Assembly: GCA_030430165.1 (NCBI GenBank) | Contig: JAUIGL010000006.1 | Span: forward strand, 69,412 to 133,411 | Origin: a bacterium | GTDB taxonomy: Bacteria; Desulfobacterota; Binatia; HRBIN30; CADEER01 | Reading direction: 5' to 3' | Length of the DNA stretch: 64,000 nucleotides | In this document: positions 44,213 to 54,433 of the stretch, piece after piece | How positions within the stretch are numbered: the stretch's first letter is position 1 | Layout: each line of letters opens with the position of its first letter | The notes under the pieces: generated by a model | Told to the model about the DNA's origin: nothing | Database searches by the model: none | Seen by the model: the letters and a program-made list of their open reading frames with translations, nothing else | Program-made: the position numbers and the translations under genes

Positions 44213-44730
44213 AGTCGGCCTTCATTTCACGATTTCTCATCGCATTCGCTCTCCTGACCCTCGCCAACGAGGCCACCAACCTGCCCGCCTTCTATGCGCG
44301 CGCCCTCGGCGAAACTGCCCGCGTGCTCAGTCCCGCGCTCACTGGCTGGTCGTTCACACCGGCCACGCAAGGCGCCGAGCCTCGATTCCGCCGCGGCACC
44401 GAATCGCTGCGCTTGCAGATCCGCCTCGACCTACTCGCGCTCGGCCTCCTGCCCCTGCTCAGCCTGTTCGCCGCGACGCCGCGAATCCCACCCGGCCCGC
44501 GCGTCGCCCGCGCCGCGATCGGCGCCCTCGGCTTGTTCTGCCTCGACCTCCTGGTCGTCCTCGCCTACCCGTGGATGGTGCGCAACCCCAACGCCGCCAA
44601 GGACATCACTGGCACCTTTCTCGGCATGCTCACCTTCGTCGGCGGACCGGTCATCCTCTGGTTCGCCCTCACCTACCCGTTCATGCGCGGCGTCTGGCAG
44701 CTCGAGCTGCCGTCCGAACACGCCGAGTGA
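44209..44730 (+). CDS. Exosortase-associated membrane protein
   Basis: A 173-residue membrane protein with about four hydrophobic segments: FLIAFALLTLANEATNLPAFYA, LLALGLLPLLSLFAATP, AIGALGLFCLDLLVVLAYP and FLGMLTFVGGPVILWFALTYP. The ATG overlaps the exosortase stop (ATGA), so it is translationally coupled and probably works with it. I recognise it only by position: small membrane proteins of this kind accompany short exosortases. It has no enzyme motif. It converges with the DUF309 gene, with a 6-base gap. Confidence 0.7.
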   Translation: MKSAFISRFLIAFALLTLANEATNLPAFYARALGETARVLSPALTGWSFTPATQGAEPRFRRGTESLRLQIRLDLLALGLLPLLSLFAATPRIPPGPRVARAAIGALGLFCLDLLVVLAYPWMVRNPNAAKDITGTFLGMLTFVGGPVILWFALTYPFMRGVWQLELPSEHAE

Positions 44731-44736
44731 ACCCAG

Positions 44737-45114
44737 TCAGCCGGCACTGGGGATCTTCGGCGCCAGGAAACGGTCGAAGAAGCGCGCCCCGGGCTTGCTC
44801 CTGCCCTGCAGCTCTTCGACATAGGCGAACAGCTGGTCGTAGAGATCGCCCGTCGCGACGCCGCAACACGCAGGTCGCAAGTCGTCGAGAATGATCAGCG
44901 CCTGACGAAACAGATTGAGCGCACCGCGCCCGCCGCCGCGATGGAAGTGGATGTGCATGCCACACGAGATCATCGTCAGCGACTGCACCAGGGCCGCCTC
45001 CTCCCCCTCACAGTCGCGGTGCAGGTCTTCGAAGATCTGCTGGCACTCGAAATAGCGGCCGCGGTTGTAGGCAGCGACGCCGTTCTGCAGGCGACTGCTC
45101 TGCGCCGCATCCAT
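44737..45114 (-). CDS. DUF309-like helical protein
   Basis: A 125-residue all-helical protein. The opening GVAAYNRGRYFECQQIFEDLHRDCEGEEAALVQSLTMI resembles the DUF309 pattern (a helical motif with a conserved HE-W pair), though here the motif has drifted to FECQQIFEDLHR. It also has a His-rich CGMHIHFHRGGGRGALNLF and several cysteines (DLRPACCG). Function is unknown. It is the last gene of the alr-pur-thyX operon, 1 base after the thyX-like stop. Confidence 0.65.
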   Translation of the reverse strand: MDAAQSSRLQNGVAAYNRGRYFECQQIFEDLHRDCEGEEAALVQSLTMISCGMHIHFHRGGGRGALNLFRQALIILDDLRPACCGVATGDLYDQLFAYVEELQGRSKPGARFFDRFLAPKIPSAG

Positions 45115-45115
45115 C

Positions 45116-46708
45116 TCAGCTCTCGGCCAGATTGCGCTTCGCCTCTCCGCCCCGTTCGGCAGCCAGCCGCCCCTCGTCTCCCGCGCTGTGATCGACGAAC
45201 TTCATCGCACCGGCAATGGCTCGGTGGCCCGCATCGTCGCGAATCGCTTGGTGCATCCGCTGGCAAACCTGGCGATAGGCCGGATGTCCCTGCGGCGTCG
45301 TGCGCAGCTCGATGACGTGCATCGCCTCGCGCGCGTTCATGTCCATGTAGAAGCGAACCCGATACGCCATCGGCAGGACGTACGGCGCGACCTCCGCATG
45401 GCCAGCGGCGCGCAGGTCGCGGTAGACTTCGGCCGTCTCGCTCATCACCGCCCGCCAGTCGGCGAGGGCGCCGATCTCCTCGATCGCCGGAGAGGTGACA
45501 TAGCCGTGCTCCGGCGACAGCGATTGCCACTCGATCGACAACAACCGGTGGCGCTGCAGGTCGCGGAACGCTCCGTAGTCGGCGAGAACGTCGAATCGAT
45601 AGGAAGTTCGCTCGAACGCCCGCCCCGGACGATGCCGGCGGTTGCCGCGCTCGCCGATGTAGGCACGCAGGACTTTCGACTTCTCCCCGCCGCTCATCGA
45701 TCGGACGCGTTCGCGCAGCTGGTCGTCGGGCAAGTTGGAAACGGCGTACAGAGCCGCGGCGACGACCTTGTCCTCGCCTTCCGGATCGAAATCGGTGAGG
45801 GTGACGGACGGTCGCTGCTCCGCTTCTACGTCGCCGAGCAGGTCGGCTGCGAGCGCCGCCACCGCGTCGCGCGACGCCGCCAGGTATTCGCCCCACACCC
45901 CGCCGCGGTCGGGGCGATCGACACGGGTGAGAAACGCCGGAATCACCGCGCGCAGCTCCTCCAACATTGCCGCCGCGCACTGACGCACCTCCGCTACCGG
46001 ATGGGCGCGCATGCGCAGGACCAGCATTTCGAAGGCCTGCCCGGAGCCGAAGATCCCGACGTTCGAGCGGGTCGCCACCGGCAACATGCCGCGCAGCGTA
46101 TCGAGCGCCTTGGCGCGGATGGTCGCCCGGTGCACCGCCGCCGAGGTCTCCGCGTCGCGCGGGAAGCGCTCGCTGAAGTACTCGACCGCGGGATCGATCC
46201 AAGCGGCGTACCGCTCGAACACGCGATCGAGGCAGGCGCGATACGCCGCTGCCGCAGCTTCGTCGAGCTCGTCCGGGACCACGTAGCGCCAGGCTCCGGC
46301 ATCCTTCGCGGTGTACGGAATGTAGCGCGTCGACTGCTCGAGGTAGGCCATCAGCCGCCCCCACTCGAGGACTTTGGTCAGATAGTTGGAAGCCCCCTCG
46401 ACCGCGATATGCGCACCGCCCAGCTGTGCCACCGAGTCGTCCCCGTATTCGGCGAGGACTCGCTTGAAGAGCTTCTCCGAGCGCGCCGTGCCCACCGCCG
46501 CGGTGGCGCCGCCGAGACCGTCGTCGAGGAACTCGTCGACGAAGAGGCGGCGCAGGCTCTTGGGCGAACGCGAGTAGCGGGCGAACAGCGCGGCTTTGAC
46601 GACCTCGGGAAGATTGCGCAGGGCGAAGACCGGCCGGTCGAGATTGGTGAAGTACGGCTCCAGAGCGCGCCGCTCTTCGGCGCTGAACTCGGCTTCCGGT
46701 TCACTCAT
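45116..46708 (-). CDS. thyX: Double-length FAD-dependent thymidylate synthase (ThyX-like)
   Basis: A 530-residue protein, twice the ThyX length. Both halves look like ThyX. The first has LAEYGDDSVAQLGGAHIAVEG and YLEQSTRYIPY, but its RHR position reads WGR. The second has a complete ThyX motif, RHR-x7-S, at 386-396 (RHRLLSIEWQS), and FYMDMNAREAMHVIELRT. ThyX makes dTMP from dUMP with FAD, NADPH and methylenetetrahydrofolate. Probably one half is catalytic and the other structural. It overlaps DUF1015 by 8 bases in the nucleotide operon. Confidence 0.85.
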   Translation of the reverse strand: MSEPEAEFSAEERRALEPYFTNLDRPVFALRNLPEVVKAALFARYSRSPKSLRRLFVDEFLDDGLGGATAAVGTARSEKLFKRVLAEYGDDSVAQLGGAHIAVEGASNYLTKVLEWGRLMAYLEQSTRYIPYTAKDAGAWRYVVPDELDEAAAAAYRACLDRVFERYAAWIDPAVEYFSERFPRDAETSAAVHRATIRAKALDTLRGMLPVATRSNVGIFGSGQAFEMLVLRMRAHPVAEVRQCAAAMLEELRAVIPAFLTRVDRPDRGGVWGEYLAASRDAVAALAADLLGDVEAEQRPSVTLTDFDPEGEDKVVAAALYAVSNLPDDQLRERVRSMSGGEKSKVLRAYIGERGNRRHRPGRAFERTSYRFDVLADYGAFRDLQRHRLLSIEWQSLSPEHGYVTSPAIEEIGALADWRAVMSETAEVYRDLRAAGHAEVAPYVLPMAYRVRFYMDMNAREAMHVIELRTTPQGHPAYRQVCQRMHQAIRDDAGHRAIAGAMKFVDHSAGDEGRLAAERGGEAKRNLAES

Positions 46709-47984
46709 CGTCGAGCGTGTGGAACGCCAATCCCGTCTGCAGCTTGGGGTGAAAGTAGGTCGACTTCTGCGGCATCACCTCGCCGGAGAGGCAGACTTTC
46801 TCGACTTCTCCGATGCGCGGCGCGCGCAGCATGAAAGCGGCCTCGGCGGTGCCGTTCTCGACCGATGAGAACGCCTGCTCGTCGAGGTGGGTATAGACCA
46901 CCCGGCCCGCTTCGGTGTCCTTCAGATAATCGACTCCGAGCAGATTCTCGAAGACGAAGGCATCGAGTACCGTCACGTCGAGATCGCGCAAGCTATCCGG
47001 CACCTGACCGAGCTGGTCGGTCACCGCCGACCAATCGCGCGGGCGCAGCAAGAACGCCCCGCCCTCTCCGCGCAGGCGCAGGCCGAGAACCCCGGGGGCG
47101 GTTTCCGCTTCCAGCTTCGCCTGCAACGACTTCGCGTCGTCGACCGCGACCGACTCGACCGAAAAGGCCGATTCCAGCTTGGCCAGCCATCCCTCGGCAC
47201 TTCCCGGCCCGCCGCACCACAGACGGTGGGTCGGCAAGATCACCAGCCCCTCGTCCTGCATCGGACACAAATACATCAGCAGCGAATTGAAAGCCGCGTC
47301 TTCGGAGCCGCCCGCCGCTCGCCGGCGGTTGCGGTACTCGAGAGCGGTCTCGTAGCGATGGTGTCCGTCGGCGATGAACACGCGTACGCCGGAGAACGCC
47401 TTGCGCAAGGTCGCCACGACGCCGGCATCGGCGATGCGCCAGACTCGGTGGCGGCCGTCGCGGTTGTCACCGGCGTCGACCCACGGCTCGGCCTGCCGCG
47501 CTTCGGCGCACACTTCGCCGATCGACGCATCGCCTCCCGGATAGATTCCGAAGATCGGACTCAGGTTGGTGCGACAGGCCTCCATGATCTTCATGCGGTC
47601 GGCCTTCGCTTTGGGGAACGTGCGCTCGTGCGGCATGATGTTGCCCGCGGCGAACTCCTCGAGACGCACCGAAGCCAGGATGCCGCTGCGTTCGCGCTCG
47701 CTGCCGTCGGGCATCGAGAAGCGCTGCGCATAGAAGTAGAACGCCGCCTCCGGATCCCGCACCAGCACGCCCGAGCTGCGCCAAGCGGCGAGATCGCGGC
47801 CCGCCGCGGCGTAGCGGTCCTGCTCTCGACTGAGGATCAGCCGCACTGCATTGTAGTCGCTGCGATCGTACAGCTCGTCGCGCTCGGCATCGTCGATGAC
47901 GTCGTACGGCGGCGCCAACACCCGGTCCATGTCGACCCGCGACGGATCGTAGTGAAGCGCCCGAAAGGGTCTCGCGTCGATCAT
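46701..47984 (-). CDS. DUF1015 family protein
   Basis: A 427-residue protein that starts MIDARPFRALHYDPSRVDMDRVLAPPYDVID, the typical DUF1015 opening. It has IMPHERTFPKAKADRMKIMEACRTNLSPIFGIY and the signature IADGHHRYETALEYR near the middle. The end MPQKSTYFHPKLQTGL is also conserved in the family. The enzymatic role is unknown. Some members are found with serine/folate or nucleotide genes. Here it lies between purE (46-base gap) and the thyX-like gene (8-base overlap), which points to one-carbon or nucleotide metabolism. Confidence 0.9.
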   Translation of the reverse strand: MIDARPFRALHYDPSRVDMDRVLAPPYDVIDDAERDELYDRSDYNAVRLILSREQDRYAAAGRDLAAWRSSGVLVRDPEAAFYFYAQRFSMPDGSERERSGILASVRLEEFAAGNIMPHERTFPKAKADRMKIMEACRTNLSPIFGIYPGGDASIGEVCAEARQAEPWVDAGDNRDGRHRVWRIADAGVVATLRKAFSGVRVFIADGHHRYETALEYRNRRRAAGGSEDAAFNSLLMYLCPMQDEGLVILPTHRLWCGGPGSAEGWLAKLESAFSVESVAVDDAKSLQAKLEAETAPGVLGLRLRGEGGAFLLRPRDWSAVTDQLGQVPDSLRDLDVTVLDAFVFENLLGVDYLKDTEAGRVVYTHLDEQAFSSVENGTAEAAFMLRAPRIGEVEKVCLSGEVMPQKSTYFHPKLQTGLAFHTLDDE

Positions 47985-48030
47985 CGCAACGCCTCGCTGC
48001 CCACCGCTCCCGGCATCCGTACGCGCGCGC

Positions 48031-48546
48031 TCACAGCTGCTCCTGAAGCTTGGCGTTCTTGAGCTCCACCTTGCGCGCCATCGACCGCTTGAAGCGCTTG
48101 AGCGCCGAGGCCACCGCTGGGTCCGCAACGCCGAGAATCTGCGCGGCGAGGATCCCGGCGTTGGCGGCGCCGCCGACCGCAACCGTCGCCACCGGCACAC
48201 CCGAGGGCATCTGCACGGTCGCGAGCAATGCATCCATTCCCTGCAGCGCGGTTGCGTTGAGCGGCACACCGATCACCGGCGCAGTGGTGTGCGCGGCGAC
48301 CACGCCGGCGAGATGCGCCGCGGCGCCGGCGCCAACGATGAATACGCGAATGCCGCGTTTCGCCGCGCCGCCGACGAAGCTGGTCACCCGTTCCGGCGTA
48401 CGATGCGCCGACATCACTTGCGCGTCACAAGTGATGCCGAACTCTTTCAACTGCTCGACGGCGCCCGACATGACCTTCCAGTCGCTGTCACTGCCCATCA
48501 GCACCGCCACACTCGGTTTCGATCCACCACGCTTCTTGGTTGCCAT
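48031..48546 (-). CDS. purE: N5-carboxyaminoimidazole ribonucleotide mutase
   Basis: A 171-residue PurE. The class I features are VAVLMGSDSDWKVM, the catalytic-region VMSAHRTPERV, and GAGAAAHLAGVVAAHTTAPVIGVPL. It converts N5-CAIR to CAIR in purine synthesis. A Lys-rich tail (RSMARKVELKNAKLQEQL) is normal. It starts 3 bases after the purD stop. The purK partner is not in the window. Confidence 0.96.
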   Translation of the reverse strand: MATKKRGGSKPSVAVLMGSDSDWKVMSGAVEQLKEFGITCDAQVMSAHRTPERVTSFVGGAAKRGIRVFIVGAGAAAHLAGVVAAHTTAPVIGVPLNATALQGMDALLATVQMPSGVPVATVAVGGAANAGILAAQILGVADPAVASALKRFKRSMARKVELKNAKLQEQL

Positions 48547-48549
48547 TGC

Positions 48550-49827
48550 TCAGCCTTTCCCCGGGAGGGCCCGGTGGGCGATGTCTCGCCGGTACTGAGC
48601 CCCTTCCCATTGGATTTTCTCCACCATTCCATACGCTCGCCCCACCGCCTGCGCGATGTCGTCGCCGAGTGCGGTAACTCCCAGCACTCTTCCGCCGGCG
48701 GTCAACACCTCGCCCGCGGAGGACCGGGTGCCGGCGTGAAAGACGACCCCATCGGGCCACGAGTCGGCCTCGGGGAGACCTCGAATGACCCGGCCCTTCT
48801 CGTAGGATCCGGGATAGCCTTGCGACGCCATGACGATACACACCGCCGGGCGCGGGTCCCATTGCAGCGCGATCTCGGCCAGGCGCCGGTCGACCGTCGC
48901 ATTCATCAACTCGAGCAGATCGCTGCGCAGGCGACAGAGAATCGCCTGGCACTCCGGGTCGCCGAAGCGCACGTTGAACTCGAGCACCTTGGGCCCCGAC
49001 GCGTCGATCATCAGACCGGCGTAGAGCACGCCCCGGTAGTCGATTCCGCGACGCCGCAACCCGATGACCAAGGGCTGCATGACGTCGCGCATGATTTGGT
49101 CGTGGAGCGCCGCGGTCACCACCGGCGCCGGCGAGTACGCCCCCATGCCGCCGGTGTTGGGGCCCAGGTCGCCATCGAACGCGCGCTTGTGGTCCTGCGA
49201 CGAAGCCAGCGGCAGCACCGTCTCACCGTCGGTGATCGCCATGAACGACGCTTCCTCGCCGCCGAGGAGCTCCTCGACTACGACCCGCTCCCCGGCCTCG
49301 CCGAACACCTTGTCGCGCATGATCTGATCGATCGCCGCTTCCGCCTCGGCCACCGACTCGCAGATCAGCACGCCCTTGCCGGCCGCCAACCCATCCGCTT
49401 TGACCACCAGCGGCGCGCCGATCTCGCGAACATAGCGACTCGCCGCATCGGCTTCGGTGAAAGCGGCGTAGGCAGCCGTCGGGATGCCACATTCTTCGAG
49501 CAGCTCCTTGGTGAAGGCCTTGCTCCCCTCGAGCCGAGCGCCCTCCCGGCTCGGGCCGAAACAGCGCAGGCCAGCCGCCGCCAGCGCATCGCCGACTCCC
49601 AGCGTCAGCGGCAGCTCGGGACCGGGCACCACCAGATCCAGCCGCTGCTCCGCAGCGAAGCGTACGATCGCATCGACGTCCGCCGGGTCGAGGTCGACCG
49701 GCTCGGCGAGGCGGTCGATACCGGCGTTACCCGGCGCGCAGTAGAGCGCCTCCAGCGACCGCGACTGGCGCAACTTCCACACCAGCGCGTGCTCGCGCCC
49801 TCCTCCACCGACTACCAGAACCCGCAT
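48550..49827 (-). CDS. purD: Phosphoribosylamine-glycine ligase
   Basis: A 425-residue ATP-grasp enzyme that makes GAR from phosphoribosylamine, glycine and ATP. The N-domain has MRVLVVGGGGREHALVWKLRQS and GPELPLTLG. The ATP-grasp part has PLVVKADGLAAGKGVLIC, SFMAITDGETVLPLASSQDHKRAFDGDLGPNTGGMGAYSP and the metal site VLEFNVRFGDPE. All family elements are present. It is between purH (41-base gap) and purE (3-base gap). Confidence 0.97.
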   Translation of the reverse strand: MRVLVVGGGGREHALVWKLRQSRSLEALYCAPGNAGIDRLAEPVDLDPADVDAIVRFAAEQRLDLVVPGPELPLTLGVGDALAAAGLRCFGPSREGARLEGSKAFTKELLEECGIPTAAYAAFTEADAASRYVREIGAPLVVKADGLAAGKGVLICESVAEAEAAIDQIMRDKVFGEAGERVVVEELLGGEEASFMAITDGETVLPLASSQDHKRAFDGDLGPNTGGMGAYSPAPVVTAALHDQIMRDVMQPLVIGLRRRGIDYRGVLYAGLMIDASGPKVLEFNVRFGDPECQAILCRLRSDLLELMNATVDRRLAEIALQWDPRPAVCIVMASQGYPGSYEKGRVIRGLPEADSWPDGVVFHAGTRSSAGEVLTAGGRVLGVTALGDDIAQAVGRAYGMVEKIQWEGAQYRRDIAHRALPGKG

Positions 49828-49868
49828 GGCACCCCGCCTGCTCCGTCCACTCGCTCGCCTGCCACTCG

Positions 49869-51422
<1,554 letters not shown>

Positions 51423-51467
51423 CGAACCTCCTCCTCTCCGTTCGCGCGGCACCGAACCCGCCCGAAA

Positions 51468-52586
51468 CTACTCTCCGTTTTTCGGCTGTCTCGGCACCCG
51501 CTGACCAACGCGTGCCAGAATCTCGTATGCAATCGTATCGCATGCCCGGGCGACCTCGTCGACCGGGAGGGAGCCGTCGGCATCCCGTCCCCACAACAAC
51601 ACCGGGTCGAAACGTCGCACGCCCGGCACGTCGGTGACGTCGACCATGGTCACATCCATGCAAACCCGCCCGATCACCGGCGCGCGACGGCCGCGGATCA
51701 GCACCTGACCGCGGTTGGACAGGGCTCGCCAGTATCCGTCGGTGTAGCCGACGGGCAGCACGGCGATCCGCGTCGGCCGGCCGGTGACGAAGGTCTGGTC
51801 GTAACCGACATGGCGTCCCGCCGGCACGTCCCACAGCCGGCGCACCGTGGTCGCCAGCGACATCACCGGCTCGAGCTCGACCCCGCGCGCCTCGCGCGGC
51901 CGCACTCCGTAGAGCGAAACCCCGGGCCGCACCATGTCCCAGCGGCAATCGGGCCGGGTCAGCGTCGCCGCGCTGTTGGCCAGGTGGACCGAAGCCGGGC
52001 GCCGGCCCGACGCGTCGAGGCTCGCCACGACGTCGGCAAAGGTCGCCACCTGGGCGTCGGCGAACGGCGTCGTCACGTCATCGGCGTTGCCCAGGTGGGA
52101 AAACACCCCGTCGAGCTCGAGCCGCGGGCTCGCCTCGATCGCCTCGGCGACCGCACAGGCCTCCTCCGGGTGCACGCCGAGCCGCGTCATCCCGGAATCG
52201 ACTTCGAGATGCACTCGCAGCGGCACCCCGGCTCCGATCGCACCGAGGCGCGCTACGTCGTCGGCATCGACGATCGTGACCGCGAGCTGGTGCGCCCGCG
52301 CCGTATCCGCCGCCCGCGGATCGATTCCGTACAGAACCAGGATCGGCGCGCGAACACCGCGTTCCCTGAGCTGGACGCCCTCCTCGACGGTGGCGACGGC
52401 AAACGCGGCGGCCCCGGCTCGCTCGAGCACCGGCGTCACCAGGCGCGCGCCGTGGCCGTAGCCATCGGCCTTGACCACCGCCATTACCGGCGTGTCGGCC
52501 GCCGCTTCTCGAATCCGAGAGAAGTTTACGCGCAACGCCCCAAGGTCGATGAAGGCGGTCGTGCGTATTGCGTCTTCCTCAGCCAC
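51468..52586 (-). CDS. alr: Alanine racemase
   Basis: A 372-residue PLP racemase that makes D-alanine for peptidoglycan. The Schiff-base lysine is in VMAVVKADGYGHGA. The second catalytic tyrosine region is VLPVGYTDGYWRAL. FSHLGNADD, MVRPGVSLYGV and GRVCMDVTMVDVTD are family signatures. The GTG at 52586 (VAEEDAIRTTAF) is the best start; the open frame continues upstream antisense to thiS and is not coding. It is the first gene of the alr-purH-purD-purE-DUF1015-thyX-DUF309 operon and is divergent from thiS. Confidence 0.95.
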   Translation of the reverse strand: MAEEDAIRTTAFIDLGALRVNFSRIREAAADTPVMAVVKADGYGHGARLVTPVLERAGAAAFAVATVEEGVQLRERGVRAPILVLYGIDPRAADTARAHQLAVTIVDADDVARLGAIGAGVPLRVHLEVDSGMTRLGVHPEEACAVAEAIEASPRLELDGVFSHLGNADDVTTPFADAQVATFADVVASLDASGRRPASVHLANSAATLTRPDCRWDMVRPGVSLYGVRPREARGVELEPVMSLATTVRRLWDVPAGRHVGYDQTFVTGRPTRIAVLPVGYTDGYWRALSNRGQVLIRGRRAPVIGRVCMDVTMVDVTDVPGVRRFDPVLLWGRDADGSLPVDEVARACDTIAYEILARVGQRVPRQPKNGE

Positions 52587-52683
52587 GGCAGATCGCGTCG
52601 AGTAGCAAACGCCCGCAATCTTGTAAACTCGGGGGGAGCGGGCCCGGTTGTATTGCCGCAGGGCCGTGTTTATCGTCGCTTGC

Positions 52684-52884
52684 GTGCGGCTCCGACTGAA
52701 CGGCGAAGAAACCGAGCTTCCCGACGGATGTACGATCGCCGAGATGGTGGCGCAGCTCGACCTGAGCCGCCGCCGCATCGCCGTCGAAGTCAATCGCGAC
52801 ATCGTACCGCGCACCTCGTTCGCCGAGCACGTCCTGTGCGACGGCGACATCGTCGAGGTCGTACACTTCATCGGAGGAGGCTGA
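52684..52884 (+). CDS. thiS: Thiamine biosynthesis sulfur carrier ThiS
   Basis: A ~66-residue beta-grasp protein starting at GTG 52684 ([15 protein letters not shown]) and ending in the essential Gly-Gly tail (VVHFIGGG). The C-terminal glycine is adenylated and converted to a thiocarboxylate that donates sulfur to the thiazole. GTG 52666 is an alternative start; neither has a clear ribosome site. It is directly upstream of thiG with a 7-base gap. No TPP riboswitch is seen before it. Confidence 0.9.
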   Translation: MRLRLNGEETELPDGCTIAEMVAQLDLSRRRIAVEVNRDIVPRTSFAEHVLCDGDIVEVVHFIGGG

Positions 52885-52891
52885 TCGTCCC

Positions 52892-53668
52892 ATGCCCGAA
52901 GACACCTTCGAAATCGGCGGTGCCCGCTACCGCTCCCGTTTGATCGTCGGCACCGGCAAATACCGCGACTTCGCGGAGACGCGCGCCGCGATCGACGCGT
53001 CCGGCGCCGAGATCGTCACCGTCGCGGTGCGACGGGTCAACATCACCAAGGCCGACGAGGAGAATCTGCTCGACTACCTCGACCTCGACCGGATCACGAT
53101 CCTTCCCAACACCGCGGGCTGTTACAGCGCCGAGGAGGCGATCCGAACCGCCCGCCTGGCGCGCGAAGCCGGCGTCGGCTCGTTGCTCAAGCTCGAGGTC
53201 ATCGGCGACGAGAAGACCCTCTTCCCCGACGCGACCGCGACCATCGAGGCCGCGCAGGTTCTGGTCGAGGACGGCTTCACGGTGCTGCCGTACATCAACG
53301 ACGACCCGATCGCGGCGCGCAAGTTGGCCGACCTCGGCTGCGCCGCGGTGATGCCGCTGGCGGCGCCGATCGGCTCGGGGCTCGGCATCCGCAATCCCTA
53401 CAATCTCAAGATCATCCTCGAGCAGGCGACCGTACCGATCATCGTCGACGCCGGAGTCGGCACGGCGTCCGACGTCGCCCGCGCCATGGAGCTCGGCTGC
53501 GAAGCAGTGCTCCTCAACACCGCCATCGCCGGCGCCAAGGACCCGATCGCCATGGCCGAAGCGATGAAGCTCGGCGTCGAGGCGGGGCGCAAAGCGTTCC
53601 TCGCCGGCCGCATCGGCCGCAAGCTCTACGCCACCGCTTCGAGTCCGATCGAAGGACTGCTCGACTGA
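52892..53668 (+). CDS. thiG: Thiazole synthase
   Basis: A 258-residue TIM-barrel enzyme that builds thiamine thiazole from DXP, ThiS-thiocarboxylate and dehydroglycine. Signatures are [19 protein letters not shown], the Schiff-base lysine in [38 protein letters not shown] and [21 protein letters not shown]. The length is normal. It is between thiS and thiE. Neither thiH nor thiO, one of which supplies dehydroglycine, is in the window. Confidence 0.97.
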   Translation: MPEDTFEIGGARYRSRLIVGTGKYRDFAETRAAIDASGAEIVTVAVRRVNITKADEENLLDYLDLDRITILPNTAGCYSAEEAIRTARLAREAGVGSLLKLEVIGDEKTLFPDATATIEAAQVLVEDGFTVLPYINDDPIAARKLADLGCAAVMPLAAPIGSGLGIRNPYNLKIILEQATVPIIVDAGVGTASDVARAMELGCEAVLLNTAIAGAKDPIAMAEAMKLGVEAGRKAFLAGRIGRKLYATASSPIEGLLD

Positions 53669-53679
53669 GCCGTCACCCG

Positions 53680-54339
53680 GTGGCCGACTCCGCCCCCGCA
53701 GCGCCGCGACTGTACCTGGTAACCGACCGCCGCGCCGTCGCCGCCGGCCACGGCCTCGCCCTGCCCGACTGCGTCGAGCGGGCTCTGCGCGGCGGCGCCG
53801 ACGCGGTCCAGCTGCGCGAGCGCGACTTGCCGGCCGACCAGCTCCTCGACCTGGCGCGGCGCATCGCCGAACTGTGCCGGCGCCACCAGGCGACCCTCCT
53901 CATCAACGACCGCGTCGACGTCGCCCTCGCCAGCGGCGCCGATGGCGTCCACCTGCCGGCAAGCTCGTTCGCGGTCGCCGACGCCCGCCGCCTGCTCGGT
54001 AGCCAGCGGGTCGTAGCCGTATCCACCCACACCCCGGACGAGGCGCGCGCCGCCGCCGATGCCGGCGCCGACTTCATCGTTTTCGGGCCGGTCCGCCCAA
54101 CCCCATCGAAAGCCGGCTACGGACCGCCGCGCGGCATCGACGAGCTCCGCCGGGTCGCCGCCGCCGTCGAAATCCCGGTGCTGGCGATCGGCGGCATCGA
54201 CACCTCCTGCGCGGCCCAGGTCATCGACGCCGGCGCCCGCGGCATCGCCGTCATCCGCGCCATCCTCGCCGCCGACCAGCCCGAATCCGCCGCCGCCGAG
54301 CTCCGCGCCGCCGTCGACCGGGGGCTCGAGCGCAGGTAG
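53680..54339 (+). CDS. thiE: Thiamine-phosphate synthase
   Basis: A 219-residue TIM-barrel enzyme joining HMP-PP and thiazole-phosphate. Typical sequences are RLYLVTDRRAVAAG, GGADAVQLRERDLPADQLL, TLLINDRVDVALASGADGVHL and FIVFGPVRPTPSKAGYGPPRG, with GIAVIRAILAA at the end. It starts at GTG 53680, 11 bases after thiG. Confidence 0.95.
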   Translation: MADSAPAAPRLYLVTDRRAVAAGHGLALPDCVERALRGGADAVQLRERDLPADQLLDLARRIAELCRRHQATLLINDRVDVALASGADGVHLPASSFAVADARRLLGSQRVVAVSTHTPDEARAAADAGADFIVFGPVRPTPSKAGYGPPRGIDELRRVAAAVEIPVLAIGGIDTSCAAQVIDAGARGIAVIRAILAADQPESAAAELRAAVDRGLERR

Positions 54340-54433
54340 CTGCGTTCGCCCTGTCCGGCGGCGAGCCGGCACCCCACCGGGCAGCGGCGGGTACTCTTGA
54401 TCGCCGGCAGGCTAGGTGAGAAATTCCCCGGCG

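Noticed and set aside
52610-52690. Possible TPP riboswitch before thiS
   Set aside because: The G-rich stretch after ACTC looked suggestive, but the conserved CTGAGA and the downstream ACC/CCTGA segments are missing, and the gap is too short.
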